Origin: Hymenobacter sp. YC55
GTDB lineage: Bacteria > Bacteroidota > Bacteroidia > Cytophagales > Hymenobacteraceae
Assembly: GCF_029433095.1 (NCBI RefSeq)
Contig: NZ_JARNTX010000001.1
Span: forward strand, 2,170,001-2,234,000
Length of the DNA stretch: 64,000 nt
Direction of reading: 5' to 3'
Shown: one piece after another, positions 7,537-15,819 of the stretch
Numbering within the stretch: position 1 is the first letter of the stretch
How the letters are laid out: every line of letters starts with the position of its first letter
The notes under the pieces: model-generated
Told to the model about the DNA's origin: nothing
The model's input: the letters and a program-made list of their open reading frames with translations, nothing else
The model's database searches: none
Program-made: the position numbers and the translations under genes

Positions 7537-7587
7537 TTTAAGTTAGCCGCGCAGGGGAGCTTTGGGTTGTCATTCGTTTCTCTGCCC

Positions 7588-10026
7588 GTGCCTACTGCGC
7601 CTGCTTCCACCCTGCCCCTCACCCACCTTGCCTGCTCCCACTGCGGCGACGACTGCCCCGAGCAGCCGTTTCGGCTAGCCGACCAGCCCGAACTGCACTT
7701 TTGCTGCGCGGGTTGCCAAACCGTGTACGAGTTGCTGGCCGCCAGCAACCTGTGCACGTACTATCGGCTCGACGCGCACCCCGGCCAAAAGCTGAAGCCC
7801 GTCGAGTTGCCCGGCCGCTTCGACTACCTAGACCTGGAATCAGTGCAAAGCCAGCTGCTGGCGTTTCAATCCTCTACCCTCGCCCAGCTCACATTTACTA
7901 TTCCGCAGATGCACTGCGCATCCTGCATTTGGCTGCTGGAAAACCTGTTTAAGTTGAATCCGGGCATCTCGTCCTCAAGGGTCAACTTCCTGCGCAAAGA
8001 GCTAACGGTACGCTACAACCCCGGCGCCACCTCCCTGAAGGATGTGGTAACGCTGCTGGCCTCCGTGGGCTACGAACCCCAGATTACGCTGGCCGAGCTT
8101 GGTGCCCAGCCCCACCACGCCAACCGCACGCTATACTACCAATTGGGCATGGCGGCTTTCGCTTTCGGCAACGTGATGCTGCTCGCTTTTCCCGACTATT
8201 TTTCCTTTACCGAGCAGCTGCAGACCACGTTTGGGCGCTTCTTTGGCTGGTTGAGCTTGCTGCTGTCGGTGCCGGTGCTGCTGGTGAGTGCGCGGGGCTT
8301 CTACCGCTCGGCCTGGCAGGGGCTGCGCCAGCGCTACATCAACCTCGACTTTCCTATTAGCCTCGGTCTCACGGCTCTATTTGTAACCAGTGTGGTTGAG
8401 GTGGCCACTCACCGCGGGCCGGGCTATTTCGACTCGTTTACGGGGCTGGTATTCTTCATGCTGATCGGCAAATGGGTGCAGCAGCGCTCCTATGATGCCC
8501 TGCGCTTCGACCGGGACTTCACTTCGTACTTTCCCGTGGCCGTGACGCTGCTCACGGAAACCGGTGAGGTGTCGGTGCCAGTGCGCGAGCTGCGGGCCGG
8601 CCAGCGCATACGGGTGCGCCACCAGGAAGTGGTGCCCGCCGATGCGGTGCTGCTGCGCGGCACCGGCCAAATCGACTACAGCTTTGTGTCGGGGGAGAGC
8701 GTGCCGGTGGCCCGCACGGCGGGCGAGATAGTGTACGCTGGCGGGCGGCAGGTGGGCGAAGCCGTGGAACTGGAAGTGGTCCGCGAAGTATCGCAGGGCT
8801 ACCTCACCCAACTCTGGAACAGCCCGGCTTTCGAGAAAGCAGAGAAACAGACCCTGGAAACCTATGCCAACAAGGTGGGCCGCTACTTTGTGGCCGTGAC
8901 GCTGCTGCTGGCGCTAGGCTCCGTAGCATACTGGTACGCCCAAGGCAACCCCGCTATGGCTTTGCGCGCCTTCACGTCGGTGCTGGTGATTGCCTGCCCC
9001 TGCGCCCTGTCGCTGGCCACGCCCTTTGCTTTGGGCGCCGCCTTGCGAATAGTGGGCCGCCACCAGCTCTACCTGAAAAATTCCGGCGTGGTGGAAACGC
9101 TCGGCCGCGCCGACACCATTGTGTTCGACAAAACCGGCACCCTTACCGACGTCAAACGCTCGGCGGTGGACTACTGCGGGCAACCCCTCAGCCCGGCGCA
9201 GCAGCAAGCCGTGGCGGCCGTGGTGCAGCAGTCCACGCATCCGCTGAGCTGGCGGCTGGCCGCGGAGCTACCGCCAAGCGCATTGGCGGTCACAACATTC
9301 ACGGAAGTGCCGGGCCAGGGCCTATGCGGCGTGGTGGCGGGCGTGGAAGTGAAGGTGGGCTCGGCAACAATGGTGGGCCAAAGCCCCACAACAGAAGTTA
9401 CCGAAACCACCGACAACCTGCAATCCAGGGTATATGTCAGCTTCGACGGGGCCGTGCGGGGGTGTTATGTCTTCCGCAACGTGTACCGCGACGAGCTGCG
9501 CGAGGTGCTGAGCGCACTCGGTCAGCACTACCGCCTGGCGGTGCTCAGCGGCGACAACGATACCGAGAAAGACCGATTGCGGGAGCTGTTTGGCTCGCAG
9601 GCCGAGTTGCGCTTCCGCCAAACCCCTCACGACAAGCTAACCTACATTGCCGAGCTAAAGCAGCAGGGCCGCACCGTTATCATGGTCGGCGACGGGCTCA
9701 ACGATGCTGGGGCCTTGCAGCAAGCCAATGCCGGCGTGGCCCTCACCGATACGCTCACCAACTTCTCCCCGGCCTGCGACGCCATTCTCGAAGCGCGCAG
9801 CTTCGGTCAGCTGCCGCGCATCCTGCACTTTGCGCAAGACTGCCTGCAAGTGGTGCTCGGCACGTTTGTACTATCCTTCTGCTACAACGGTATCGGGCTC
9901 GGTTTGGCGGTGCAAGGCAAGTTCACGCCCATCGTGTCAGCTATTCTCATGCCCATCAGTTCCTTGAGCGTGATGGTATTTGCCACACTGCTAGTTCGTT
10001 ACGCCGCCCACCGCCGCGGGCTCTAA
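7588..10026 (+). CDS. ccoI: Heavy-metal P1B-type ATPase, CcoI/FixI-like
   Basis: The 812-residue protein (GTG start at 7588; an in-frame TTG at 7567 is too close to the predicted transcription start) supplies copper for cbb3 oxidase assembly by family analogy. It has an N-terminal Cys-rich metal-binding region (CSHCGDDC and CCAGC), an HMA domain with MHCASC, a transmembrane CPC motif (C470-P-C472), the phosphorylated Asp D514 in DKTGTLTD, and the hinge motif GDGLNDAGALQQA. CcoS follows after 18 bases, the usual ccoI-ccoS pairing. The promoter carries operator C at the class II spacing. The cbb3 genes lie 1.5 kb downstream, which supports copper delivery to that oxidase rather than detoxification. 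Confidence 0.93.
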   Translation: MPTAPASTLPLTHLACSHCGDDCPEQPFRLADQPELHFCCAGCQTVYELLAASNLCTYYRLDAHPGQKLKPVELPGRFDYLDLESVQSQLLAFQSSTLAQLTFTIPQMHCASCIWLLENLFKLNPGISSSRVNFLRKELTVRYNPGATSLKDVVTLLASVGYEPQITLAELGAQPHHANRTLYYQLGMAAFAFGNVMLLAFPDYFSFTEQLQTTFGRFFGWLSLLLSVPVLLVSARGFYRSAWQGLRQRYINLDFPISLGLTALFVTSVVEVATHRGPGYFDSFTGLVFFMLIGKWVQQRSYDALRFDRDFTSYFPVAVTLLTETGEVSVPVRELRAGQRIRVRHQEVVPADAVLLRGTGQIDYSFVSGESVPVARTAGEIVYAGGRQVGEAVELEVVREVSQGYLTQLWNSPAFEKAEKQTLETYANKVGRYFVAVTLLLALGSVAYWYAQGNPAMALRAFTSVLVIACPCALSLATPFALGAALRIVGRHQLYLKNSGVVETLGRADTIVFDKTGTLTDVKRSAVDYCGQPLSPAQQQAVAAVVQQSTHPLSWRLAAELPPSALAVTTFTEVPGQGLCGVVAGVEVKVGSATMVGQSPTTEVTETTDNLQSRVYVSFDGAVRGCYVFRNVYRDELREVLSALGQHYRLAVLSGDNDTEKDRLRELFGSQAELRFRQTPHDKLTYIAELKQQGRTVIMVGDGLNDAGALQQANAGVALTDTLTNFSPACDAILEARSFGQLPRILHFAQDCLQVVLGTFVLSFCYNGIGLGLAVQGKFTPIVSAILMPISSLSVMVFATLLVRYAAHRRGL

Positions 10027-10044
10027 CCCTATTTCCTTGTCGCT

Positions 10045-10200
10045 ATGACGATTATCTTTCTGCTTATCGGCATCAGCTTGCTGGTGGCCCTCACCTTTCT
10101 CGGCGCTTTTTTGTGGGCCGTACGCTCCGGCCAGTACGAAGACGACTACACCCCCTCCGTGCGGATGTTGTTCGAGGATGAGCCGGAACAGCCTTTGTAG
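10045..10200 (+). CDS. ccoS: cbb3 oxidase maturation protein CcoS
   Basis: This 51-residue frame starts at an ATG 18 bases after the copper ATPase. It has one membrane helix (IIFLLIGISLLVALTFLGAF) followed by the family hallmark WAVRSGQYEDDY and a short acidic tail (MLFEDEPEQ). CcoS proteins are of this size and are needed for cofactor insertion into cbb3 oxidases. It is certainly co-transcribed with ccoI. It converges with the TlpA-like gene, with only 39 bases between their ends and no hairpin seen there. Confidence 0.93.
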   Translation: MTIIFLLIGISLLVALTFLGAFLWAVRSGQYEDDYTPSVRMLFEDEPEQPL

Positions 10201-10239
10201 CGCGGAAATATTCCTTTCAGTGCAGCACCGCCCTTCAAG

Positions 10240-10842
10240 CTAACTGCGCGGAGCAGCGGCGAGCTTTTCCAGGGCGGCTTTGAATTCGGGCGTATCGTAG
10301 TCGGCCATGCCCTCGTGGCGGGCAGCTACTTGGCCATCGGGCGTCAGGATGACGGTAGAGGGAATGGAATTGGAATCGAAGGGTGGCGCCAGCGGGCCAG
10401 TGGGGAAGTACACGGGAAACGTGTAGCCTTTGCGCTCCAGCATTTTTCTGGCTTTCGCAGGATTCTGGTCGAGGGAAATCATAACAAAAGCGACTTTGGC
10501 GGGGTCCAGCTTTTGGTACAGCGCTTGGATGCCAGGCATTTCCGCCACGCAAGGCGGGCACCAGCTCGCCCACAGGTTGACGAATACCACTTTGCCTTTC
10601 AACGCACTCAAATTCACCTGCCGACCATCCAGGCCCAGCAGCGGCAGATTATGCGGATAAGCTGCCGCCCCCGTCGTAACCACCGGCGCAGGAGCGGGTA
10701 CCTGCGGCGCATCGGCCTGCCACAGGCCCGTGGCCAGCAGGCCACGCTGCAAGCCCCCGAGTACCACGGGGCGCAGGTCGGTGAACATAACTACGGCCAA
10801 AACAGCCCAAGGCAGCCACTGCAACAGGTTCTTACGATTCAT
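10240..10842 (-). CDS. Membrane-anchored TlpA/ResA-like thioredoxin
   Basis: The 200-residue protein has an uncleaved signal anchor (residues about 8-28, LLQWLPWAVLAVVMFTDL) and a periplasmic thioredoxin domain of the AhpC-TSA/Redoxin type. The active site is WASWCPPC and the cis-Pro region reads SIPSTVILTPDG. Such proteins reduce apocytochrome c thiols or copper sites of oxidases; lying between ccoS and ccoNO, it probably serves cbb3 assembly (inference). It is transcribed alone to the left. A weak palindrome (CTGAT-N4-ATCGG near 10961) lies upstream but does not match the spacing seen for the FNR-like operators. Confidence 0.9.
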   Translation of the reverse strand: MNRKNLLQWLPWAVLAVVMFTDLRPVVLGGLQRGLLATGLWQADAPQVPAPAPVVTTGAAAYPHNLPLLGLDGRQVNLSALKGKVVFVNLWASWCPPCVAEMPGIQALYQKLDPAKVAFVMISLDQNPAKARKMLERKGYTFPVYFPTGPLAPPFDSNSIPSTVILTPDGQVAARHEGMADYDTPEFKAALEKLAAAPRS

Positions 10843-10988
10843 AGGAAGGGGATGATGCCAGCCGGCAACAAAAGAATTGCTTAGCTAACAGCGGCGAAGG
10901 TACAGCCGTTTCAATTTCCTGCTTCATACATAGGCCGCTATCCTTACCTTCGAAGCTCATCTGATTTACATCGGTCTTCACCAAACCT

Positions 10989-11489
10989 ATGGAAGGCTTC
11001 ACCTGCTCCCGTTGCGGCGAGTTTCATGCGCTATTACCGCTGTGCTTCGGCGCGGAGTACCCCGACTATTACTTCGGCGTGCCACCTCAGGATAGGGAAA
11101 GCCGAATCGAATATAACAGAGATTGGTGCGTGGTGGACGAAGCGCATTTCTTTGTCCGGGCACGCATTGAAATTCCGATTATTGATTCGGAAGAAGTGTT
11201 TTGCTGGAACATTTGGACCAGCTTAAGCGAGAAGAATTTCCTGCGCGCCCACGAGGTCTGGACTAATCCAGAACGGGTAAACGAGCCACCTTATTTCGGC
11301 TGGCTGCAGACCGTCGTGCCGGGCTATCCTGCCACTCTCAATATTAAGACAACGGTGCATACCCAACAGATTGGGACGATTCCGAGGGTTAAAGTCTTTG
11401 AGGAAAAGCACCCGCTGACCCTTGAGCAGCAAGAAGGAATTACGTGGCAACGCGTAAAGGAGTTGGTCGAAGCTGCTATGCATAGCTAA
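10989..11489 (+). CDS. DUF2199 family protein
   Basis: The 166-residue soluble protein starts with a CxxC pair (FTCSRCGEFH) and a matching hydrophobic-acidic core (DWCVVDEAHFFVRARIEIPI, FCWNIWTSLSEKNF), the hallmarks of DUF2199. No catalytic function is known to me for the family. The conserved cysteines and the His of GEFH could form a metal site. It lies between the TlpA-like gene and the cbb3 operon but has its own direction and a strong terminator behind it, so a link to respiration is not implied. Confidence 0.85.
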   Translation: MEGFTCSRCGEFHALLPLCFGAEYPDYYFGVPPQDRESRIEYNRDWCVVDEAHFFVRARIEIPIIDSEEVFCWNIWTSLSEKNFLRAHEVWTNPERVNEPPYFGWLQTVVPGYPATLNIKTTVHTQQIGTIPRVKVFEEKHPLTLEQQEGITWQRVKELVEAAMHS

Positions 11490-11542
11490 GGCCACTCTTA
11501 GCCTCAGAGCCCGAAACAAGTGCCGAATAGCGGCCAAATGCG

Positions 11543-11603
11543 CCTACAGTACCATGCGGATGGGTCGAAGACTAGACCGCATAGTACTGTAGGCCATTTT
11601 TCT
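11543..11603 (+). terminator. Hairpin terminator after DUF2199 gene
   Basis: The arms CCTACAGTACCATGCGG (11543-11559) and 11577-11593 pair at 16 of 17 positions. The loop is 17 bases, and a T-run (CCATTTTTC) follows. It separates the DUF2199 gene from the cbb3 operon promoter. Confidence 0.8.
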
Positions 11604-11635
11604 AGGACAGATGAGCAAGCCGCCGGCCTGACATC

Positions 11636-11665
11636 AATCAGACGCCTACCTGATTTTCGTCAGCT
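11636..11665 (+). promoter_or_regulatory. FNR-like operator D of the cbb3 operon
   Basis: The core ACCTGATTTTCGTCAGCT spans 11648-11665 (centre 11656.5). An extra half-site AATCAGAC lies at 11636-11643 with the same 4-base gap as at operator C, and both cores run on into GCTTTT. The -7-like octamer GACCTTTG ends at 11693, 36.5 bases from the centre, identical to the rightward arrangement at operator C. The ccoNO start codon is at 11722. This predicts class II activation of the cbb3 operon. Confidence 0.78.
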
Positions 11666-11721
11666 TTTCGGAAAGTAGCGGCCTAGACCTTTGGGGAAGT
11701 AAATCACTCACTTCTCCGGCT

Positions 11722-13932
11722 ATGCAAGTCGAACCTTTCTTACCAACTGCTGCCCCTCACGCCCCTTTGGGGCCGCGTACTCCCGCCCAGTCAGTTGACA
11801 CTTTTTTCTACGACAACAAGATCGTCCGCGACTTTGGGGTTGCTACCATCGTGTGGGGTATCATCGGGATGCTGGTGGGGGTGCTGGCGGCTTTCCAGCT
11901 GGCCCGGCCCGAGCTGAACATGAACACGGCCGCCACCACCTTCGGCCGCATCCGGCCGCTGCACACCAACGCCGTTATTTTCGCCTTCGTCGGCAACGGC
12001 ATTTTCACGGGCGTGTACTACTCGCTGCAGCGGCTGTGCAAAGCCCGGATGTTCTCGAACGTGCTAAGCAAAGTGCACTTCTGGGGCTGGCAGCTCATTA
12101 TTCTTTCGGCAGTGGCGACGCTGCCGCTCGGCATCACCACCTCCAAAGAATACGCCGAGCTGGAATGGCCGATTGATATTGCCATTACACTGGTGTGGGT
12201 GGTGTTCGGCTGGAACATGTTCGGCACCATTGCTAGGCGGCGCGAACGGCACCTGTACGTGGGCATCTGGTTTTACATTGCCACCTTCCTCACGGTAGCC
12301 GTGCTGCACATCGTCAACTCGATGGCTATGCCGGTGAGCTTTCTGAAAAGCTACTCCATGTACGCCGGGGTGCAGGATGCGCTGGTGCAGTGGTGGTACG
12401 GCCACAACGCGGTGGCGTTCTTCTTGACCACCCCCTACCTGGGCATGATGTACTACTTCCTGCCCAAAGCCGCCGAACGGCCCGTGTACTCGTACCGCCT
12501 CAGCATCATCCACTTCTGGTCCCTGATTTTCATTTATATCTGGGCCGGTCCGCACCACTTGCTCTACACCGCCCTGCCCGACTGGGCTCAGAGCCTAGGC
12601 GTGGCTTTCTCGGTGATGCTGATTGCCCCGAGCTGGGGCGGCATGATCAACGGTTTGCTCACCTTGCGCGGCGCCTGGGACAAAGTGCGCGAGGAGCCGG
12701 TGCTCAAGTTTATGGTGGTGGCCGTGACGGCCTACGGCATGGCCACCTTCGAGGGGCCGATGCTGAGCCTCAAGAACGTGAATGCCATTGCCCACTTCAC
12801 CGACTGGATTGTGGCCCACGTGCACGTGGGGGCGCTTGGCTGGAACGGCTTCCTCACGTTTGCCATCCTGTACTGGCTGTGGCCCCGCCTCTACCGCACG
12901 GCGCTTTACTCCCGCAAACTCGCGAATACGCACTTCTGGCTGGGCACGCTCGGTATCCTGTTCTACGCCATTCCTATGTACTGGGCGGGTTTCACGCAAG
13001 GTTTGATGTGGAAGCAGTTCAACGCCGAGGGCATGCTGCAATACCCCAACTTCCTGGAAACGGTGATGCAGCTAGTGCCCATGTACTACCTGCGCGGCAT
13101 CGGTGGGGTGCTGTATTTGAGCGGCGTGTTCTGCATGGTATATAACCTCTACCAAACTGCGAAAGCCGGCTCACTACTCGCCAACGAGAAAGCGCAGGCC
13201 CCGGCCCTGCTGCCCGCCGATCTGGTGGAAGAGCACCAGGGCGGCCACTGGCACCGCTGGATCGAGCGGCGCCCCGTGCAGCTGAGTGTCTTTGCCACCA
13301 TCGCCATCCTGATTGGGGGCGCCATCGAGATGGTTCCTACGTTCCTGGTAAAAAGCAATGTGCCCACTATTGCCGCCGTGAAGCCATACACGGCGCTGGA
13401 GCTGCAAGGCCGCGACTTGTACATCCGGGAAGGCTGCTCGAACTGCCACACCCAAATGGTGCGCCCGTTCCGCTCCGAAACCGAGCGCTACGGCGAGTAC
13501 TCCAAAGCTGGCGAATTCGTGTACGACCGGCCCTTCCTGTGGGGCTCCAAGCGCACCGGCCCCGACCTGCACCGCCTAGGCGGCAAGTACCCGCACTCCT
13601 GGCACTACAACCACATGCTGGACCCCACTAGCATGTCGCCGGGCTCGATTATGCCATCTTATCCCTGGCTGTTCGAGCAGAACATCGACTACCGCATTCT
13701 GCCCGCCAAAGTCAAGGTGTTGCGCAACCTCGGCACGCCCTACCCCGCCGACTACGACCAGGTGGCCGTGGAGGATGCCCGCCGCCAAGCTCAGGGCATT
13801 GCGCAGGAACTACGGAAAGAGGAAATCGAGGTGATGCCCGACAAGGAAATTGTGGCCCTGATTGCCTACCTCCAGCGCCTGGGCACCGACATCAAAGTGA
13901 AGCCCGAACAAGCGGCCGTCGCCGCCCATTAG
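11722..13932 (+). CDS. ccoNO: cbb3-type cytochrome c oxidase, fused subunits I and II (CcoN-CcoO)
   Basis: The 736-residue protein joins the catalytic subunit CcoN (about residues 20-490, about 12 membrane helices) to the monohaem CcoO (about 510-725). In CcoN the haem and CuB ligand regions are visible: RPLHTNAVIFAF, WYGHNAVAFFLT, WAGPHHLLYT and HVHVGALGWNGF. The CcoO part is anchored by a helix (VFATIAILIGGAIEMV) and carries the haem c motif C572-x-x-C575-H576 (GCSNCHTQM) with a likely Met ligand in MSPGSIMPSYP. The fusion is common in Bacteroidetes. The enzyme reduces oxygen at low concentration and pumps protons. It heads the operon behind operator D; ccoQ follows after 22 bases. Confidence 0.96.
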   Translation: MQVEPFLPTAAPHAPLGPRTPAQSVDTFFYDNKIVRDFGVATIVWGIIGMLVGVLAAFQLARPELNMNTAATTFGRIRPLHTNAVIFAFVGNGIFTGVYYSLQRLCKARMFSNVLSKVHFWGWQLIILSAVATLPLGITTSKEYAELEWPIDIAITLVWVVFGWNMFGTIARRRERHLYVGIWFYIATFLTVAVLHIVNSMAMPVSFLKSYSMYAGVQDALVQWWYGHNAVAFFLTTPYLGMMYYFLPKAAERPVYSYRLSIIHFWSLIFIYIWAGPHHLLYTALPDWAQSLGVAFSVMLIAPSWGGMINGLLTLRGAWDKVREEPVLKFMVVAVTAYGMATFEGPMLSLKNVNAIAHFTDWIVAHVHVGALGWNGFLTFAILYWLWPRLYRTALYSRKLANTHFWLGTLGILFYAIPMYWAGFTQGLMWKQFNAEGMLQYPNFLETVMQLVPMYYLRGIGGVLYLSGVFCMVYNLYQTAKAGSLLANEKAQAPALLPADLVEEHQGGHWHRWIERRPVQLSVFATIAILIGGAIEMVPTFLVKSNVPTIAAVKPYTALELQGRDLYIREGCSNCHTQMVRPFRSETERYGEYSKAGEFVYDRPFLWGSKRTGPDLHRLGGKYPHSWHYNHMLDPTSMSPGSIMPSYPWLFEQNIDYRILPAKVKVLRNLGTPYPADYDQVAVEDARRQAQGIAQELRKEEIEVMPDKEIVALIAYLQRLGTDIKVKPEQAAVAAH

Positions 13933-13954
13933 CCGCCTCTATTGCCTTAGTATC

Positions 13955-14170
13955 ATGGAAAAGAAAGTCTTGCAATCTATTGCCGGGATAGAAATCTACC
14001 CGCTCGTCTCCTTGGCCATCTTCCTGCTTTTCTTCCTCGGGCTGCTGGTGTACGTGGTGCTTACCAAGCGCCACCACCTCGACGCCATGAGCCAACTACC
14101 CTTGCGCAACGACGAAGAAAGCACTAACGAAACCATTCAGTACCACCTTAACCACGACGTGATATGCTAA
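13955..14170 (+). CDS. ccoQ: CcoQ-like small cbb3 oxidase subunit
   Basis: The 71-residue protein has one membrane helix (about residues 14-37, IYPLVSLAIFLLFFLGLLVYVV) followed by the basic stretch TKRHHLD and an acidic tail. Size, topology and position between ccoNO and ccoP fit CcoQ, which stabilises the oxidase. Its stop overlaps the start of the next small ORF by seven bases, pointing to coupled translation. Confidence 0.85.
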   Translation: MEKKVLQSIAGIEIYPLVSLAIFLLFFLGLLVYVVLTKRHHLDAMSQLPLRNDEESTNETIQYHLNHDVIC

Positions 14171-14505
14171 CCACACGCACTTCTCTGCTAACCGCTATGA
14201 GCCTGCTAACTGGCTTTGTTGCCAATGCCCAATCCACTGCTGCTACTGGACCCGGACCAATCGATATCCTAGGCTGGCTGGCGGGTTTCGTGGCCGTGGC
14301 CGTGCTACTGATGGGCGTGATAAGCGGCATTTCATTGGCCGAGGCGGCCGCTGTCAGCATCCAGACCGAGGAAACTACCCCCCCAACCGAAGCGCAGGCC
14401 CCGCAGGCCGCAGCTGCCATAACTCCCGAGCCTCAGGTTTCCACTCCGGCTCCGGCAGCTCTTACCGCGGCCCCGGTTCTCACCACCGAACCCGTAGCCG
14501 CATGA
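14164..14505 (+). CDS. Small membrane protein between ccoQ and ccoP, unknown
   Basis: The 113-residue product has a probable signal peptide (MLTTRTSLLTAMSLLTGFVANAQ), a second membrane helix (about residues 33-58, ILGWLAGFVAVAVLLMGVIS) and a long Ala/Pro/Thr-rich, acidic tail of low complexity. It overlaps ccoQ by seven bases and ccoP by four (ATGA), so it is translated with the oxidase. The signal-plus-helix layout resembles the N-terminus of the adjacent CcoP, including an AQ-T/A-rich cleavage region, so it may be a duplicated CcoP N-terminal part without haem domain. I do not recognise a named family. Confidence 0.75.
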   Translation: MLTTRTSLLTAMSLLTGFVANAQSTAATGPGPIDILGWLAGFVAVAVLLMGVISGISLAEAAAVSIQTEETTPPTEAQAPQAAAAITPEPQVSTPAPAALTAAPVLTTEPVAA

Positions 14506-15377
14506 TACGCTTTCGTTCTGTTCTGGCTGGAACTGTGGCGGTGCTATTTCCCGCCGCCGTTCTGGCCCAAGCCACGGCAACAGCAGAACCAGCCTCTGCC
14601 GCCTTTGCTACTCGGCAGGTCTTGTTCTGGTTGCTGCTCGGCACACTGGCCGTTGTAGTATTGCTGTTTCTAGTGCTGCTGGTAGCAGTGATAGTGCAAC
14701 TGCGGCCCCGCCTGCGCAAAGTGTACAACCTGCCCACCGTGCGCTCTAGTTGGAGCGGCAAGGTACTAGGGCTGCTGGTCGGCGACCCGGTGCTGGTGCG
14801 GGGCGAAGTGCGCGACGAAATCCTGGACCACGACTACGACGGCATCCACGAGTTCGACAACGACTTGCCGCCTTGGTGGAAGTACGGATTCTACCTCACC
14901 ATCGTGTTTGCGGTGGGCTACCTGAGCTACTACCACGTGGCGCAGGCCGGCAAGCTCAGCCAAGCCGAGTACGAAACCGAGATGCAACAGGCGGCCCTGC
15001 TCGTTTCGGCCGATGCCGACGACCCCAACAAGCTCACCACCTACCAGCCCCTGACCACGCCCGCCGACCTAAGCAGCGGCAAAGCCCTGTTCGCCACCAA
15101 CTGCGCCCCCTGCCACGGCGCCAGCGCGGAAGGCAAAGTCGGCCCCAACCTCACCGACGAGTACTGGCTGCACGGTGGCGAAGTGAACCACGTCTACAAG
15201 ACCATCAAGTTTGGGGTGCAGGGCAAGGGCATGGTTGCCTGGAAAGGCAAGCTTTCCGGCAAGCAAATCCTGCAAGTCAGCTCCTACATCCTGAGTCTGC
15301 AGGGCACGAAACCCGCCAACGCCAAAGAGCCGCAGGGAGAAAAAGAAACCCTCGCCCGCCCCCTGGCAAGTCGGTAG
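14502..15377 (+). CDS. ccoP: cbb3 oxidase cytochrome c subunit CcoP, monohaem form
   Basis: The 291-residue protein has an N-terminal signal/helix, a second helix (about 44-68), a conserved segment around residue 125 (DNDLPPWWKYGFYLT) typical of the CcoP N-terminal domain, then a third helix and one cytochrome c domain with C201-x-x-C204-H205 (NCAPCHGAS) and a probable Met ligand in GKGMVAWKG. Proteobacterial CcoP has two haems; only one CxxCH is present here. It accepts electrons from soluble cytochrome or a bc complex and passes them to CcoO. It ends the first cbb3 transcription unit; ccoG follows after a repeat-containing gap. Confidence 0.93.
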   Translation: MIRFRSVLAGTVAVLFPAAVLAQATATAEPASAAFATRQVLFWLLLGTLAVVVLLFLVLLVAVIVQLRPRLRKVYNLPTVRSSWSGKVLGLLVGDPVLVRGEVRDEILDHDYDGIHEFDNDLPPWWKYGFYLTIVFAVGYLSYYHVAQAGKLSQAEYETEMQQAALLVSADADDPNKLTTYQPLTTPADLSSGKALFATNCAPCHGASAEGKVGPNLTDEYWLHGGEVNHVYKTIKFGVQGKGMVAWKGKLSGKQILQVSSYILSLQGTKPANAKEPQGEKETLARPLASR

Positions 15378-15819
15378 TTGTTCTGGCGAAGCTTATTAGA
15401 CGAGCAAGTGACTGCCATACTGGTCGGAGTCTCTAGTACCCAAGGAAAAGCACGTCCTGCTGAGCATGTAGCGCATCAAGCAAGAGACCGAAGCAGCTCG
15501 TGTGCTGAGGTTGTACAGATGACGTTGCAATGTTACTTGTCATGCTGAGCGTAGTGCAACGAAGCCGAAGCATCTCGCTCGAATCGTTGCAACACGAACT
15601 AAGGTTACCACACTAGCGAGATGCTTCGACTCCGCTCAGCATGACCGATATAGTTTGGCAACGTCAGCACGTGAGCTGCATCAACAAGCGGACTCCAGAT
15701 CAAGCATGACAAGTACTGTGGTAACGCCAGCCAGCACACTAAGTGCTCTGGCTATGCTTAACAGACCAGACCGTCTCAACAGGTTTAACCGCCTTTTCTA
15801 TTCGCTTTTCAGAATATCC
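15378..15819. other. Intergenic gap ccoP-ccoG holding a palindromic repeat
   Basis: The gap contains a family 1 dispersed palindrome (15539-15645) and a degenerate partial copy at about 15454-15510 (beginning GTCCTGCTGAGCA). An in-frame extension of ccoG reaches back to 15655 but has no recognisable protein character. No FNR-like palindrome was seen, so ccoG may be read through from ccoP or use its own promoter. Confidence 0.6.
15539..15645. repeat. Dispersed palindromic repeat, family 1
   Basis: The element begins GTCATGCTGAGC and ends with its reverse complement GCTCAGCATGAC. Internal arms GAAGCATCTCGCT and AGCGAGATGCTTC also pair, so the transcript folds into a long imperfect hairpin. A near-identical copy lies at 61516-61610. 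The sequence type is abundant in Bacteroidetes intergenic regions. Confidence 0.85.

Noticed and set aside
9324..10181. Long rightward frame across the end of ccoI and ccoS
   Set aside because: Arg/Pro-rich translation typical of an out-of-frame shadow of the ATPase gene; ccoS is in another frame.
10959..10976. Possible seventh FNR-like site (CTGAT-N4-ATCGG)
   Set aside because: The right half-site is poor, and no -7-like TTTG lies at 36.5 or 58.5 bases on the side of the TlpA-like gene.
15655..15819. N-terminal extension of ccoG
   Set aside because: It starts at the edge of the palindromic repeat and lacks family similarity; the ATG at 15820 fits CcoG.
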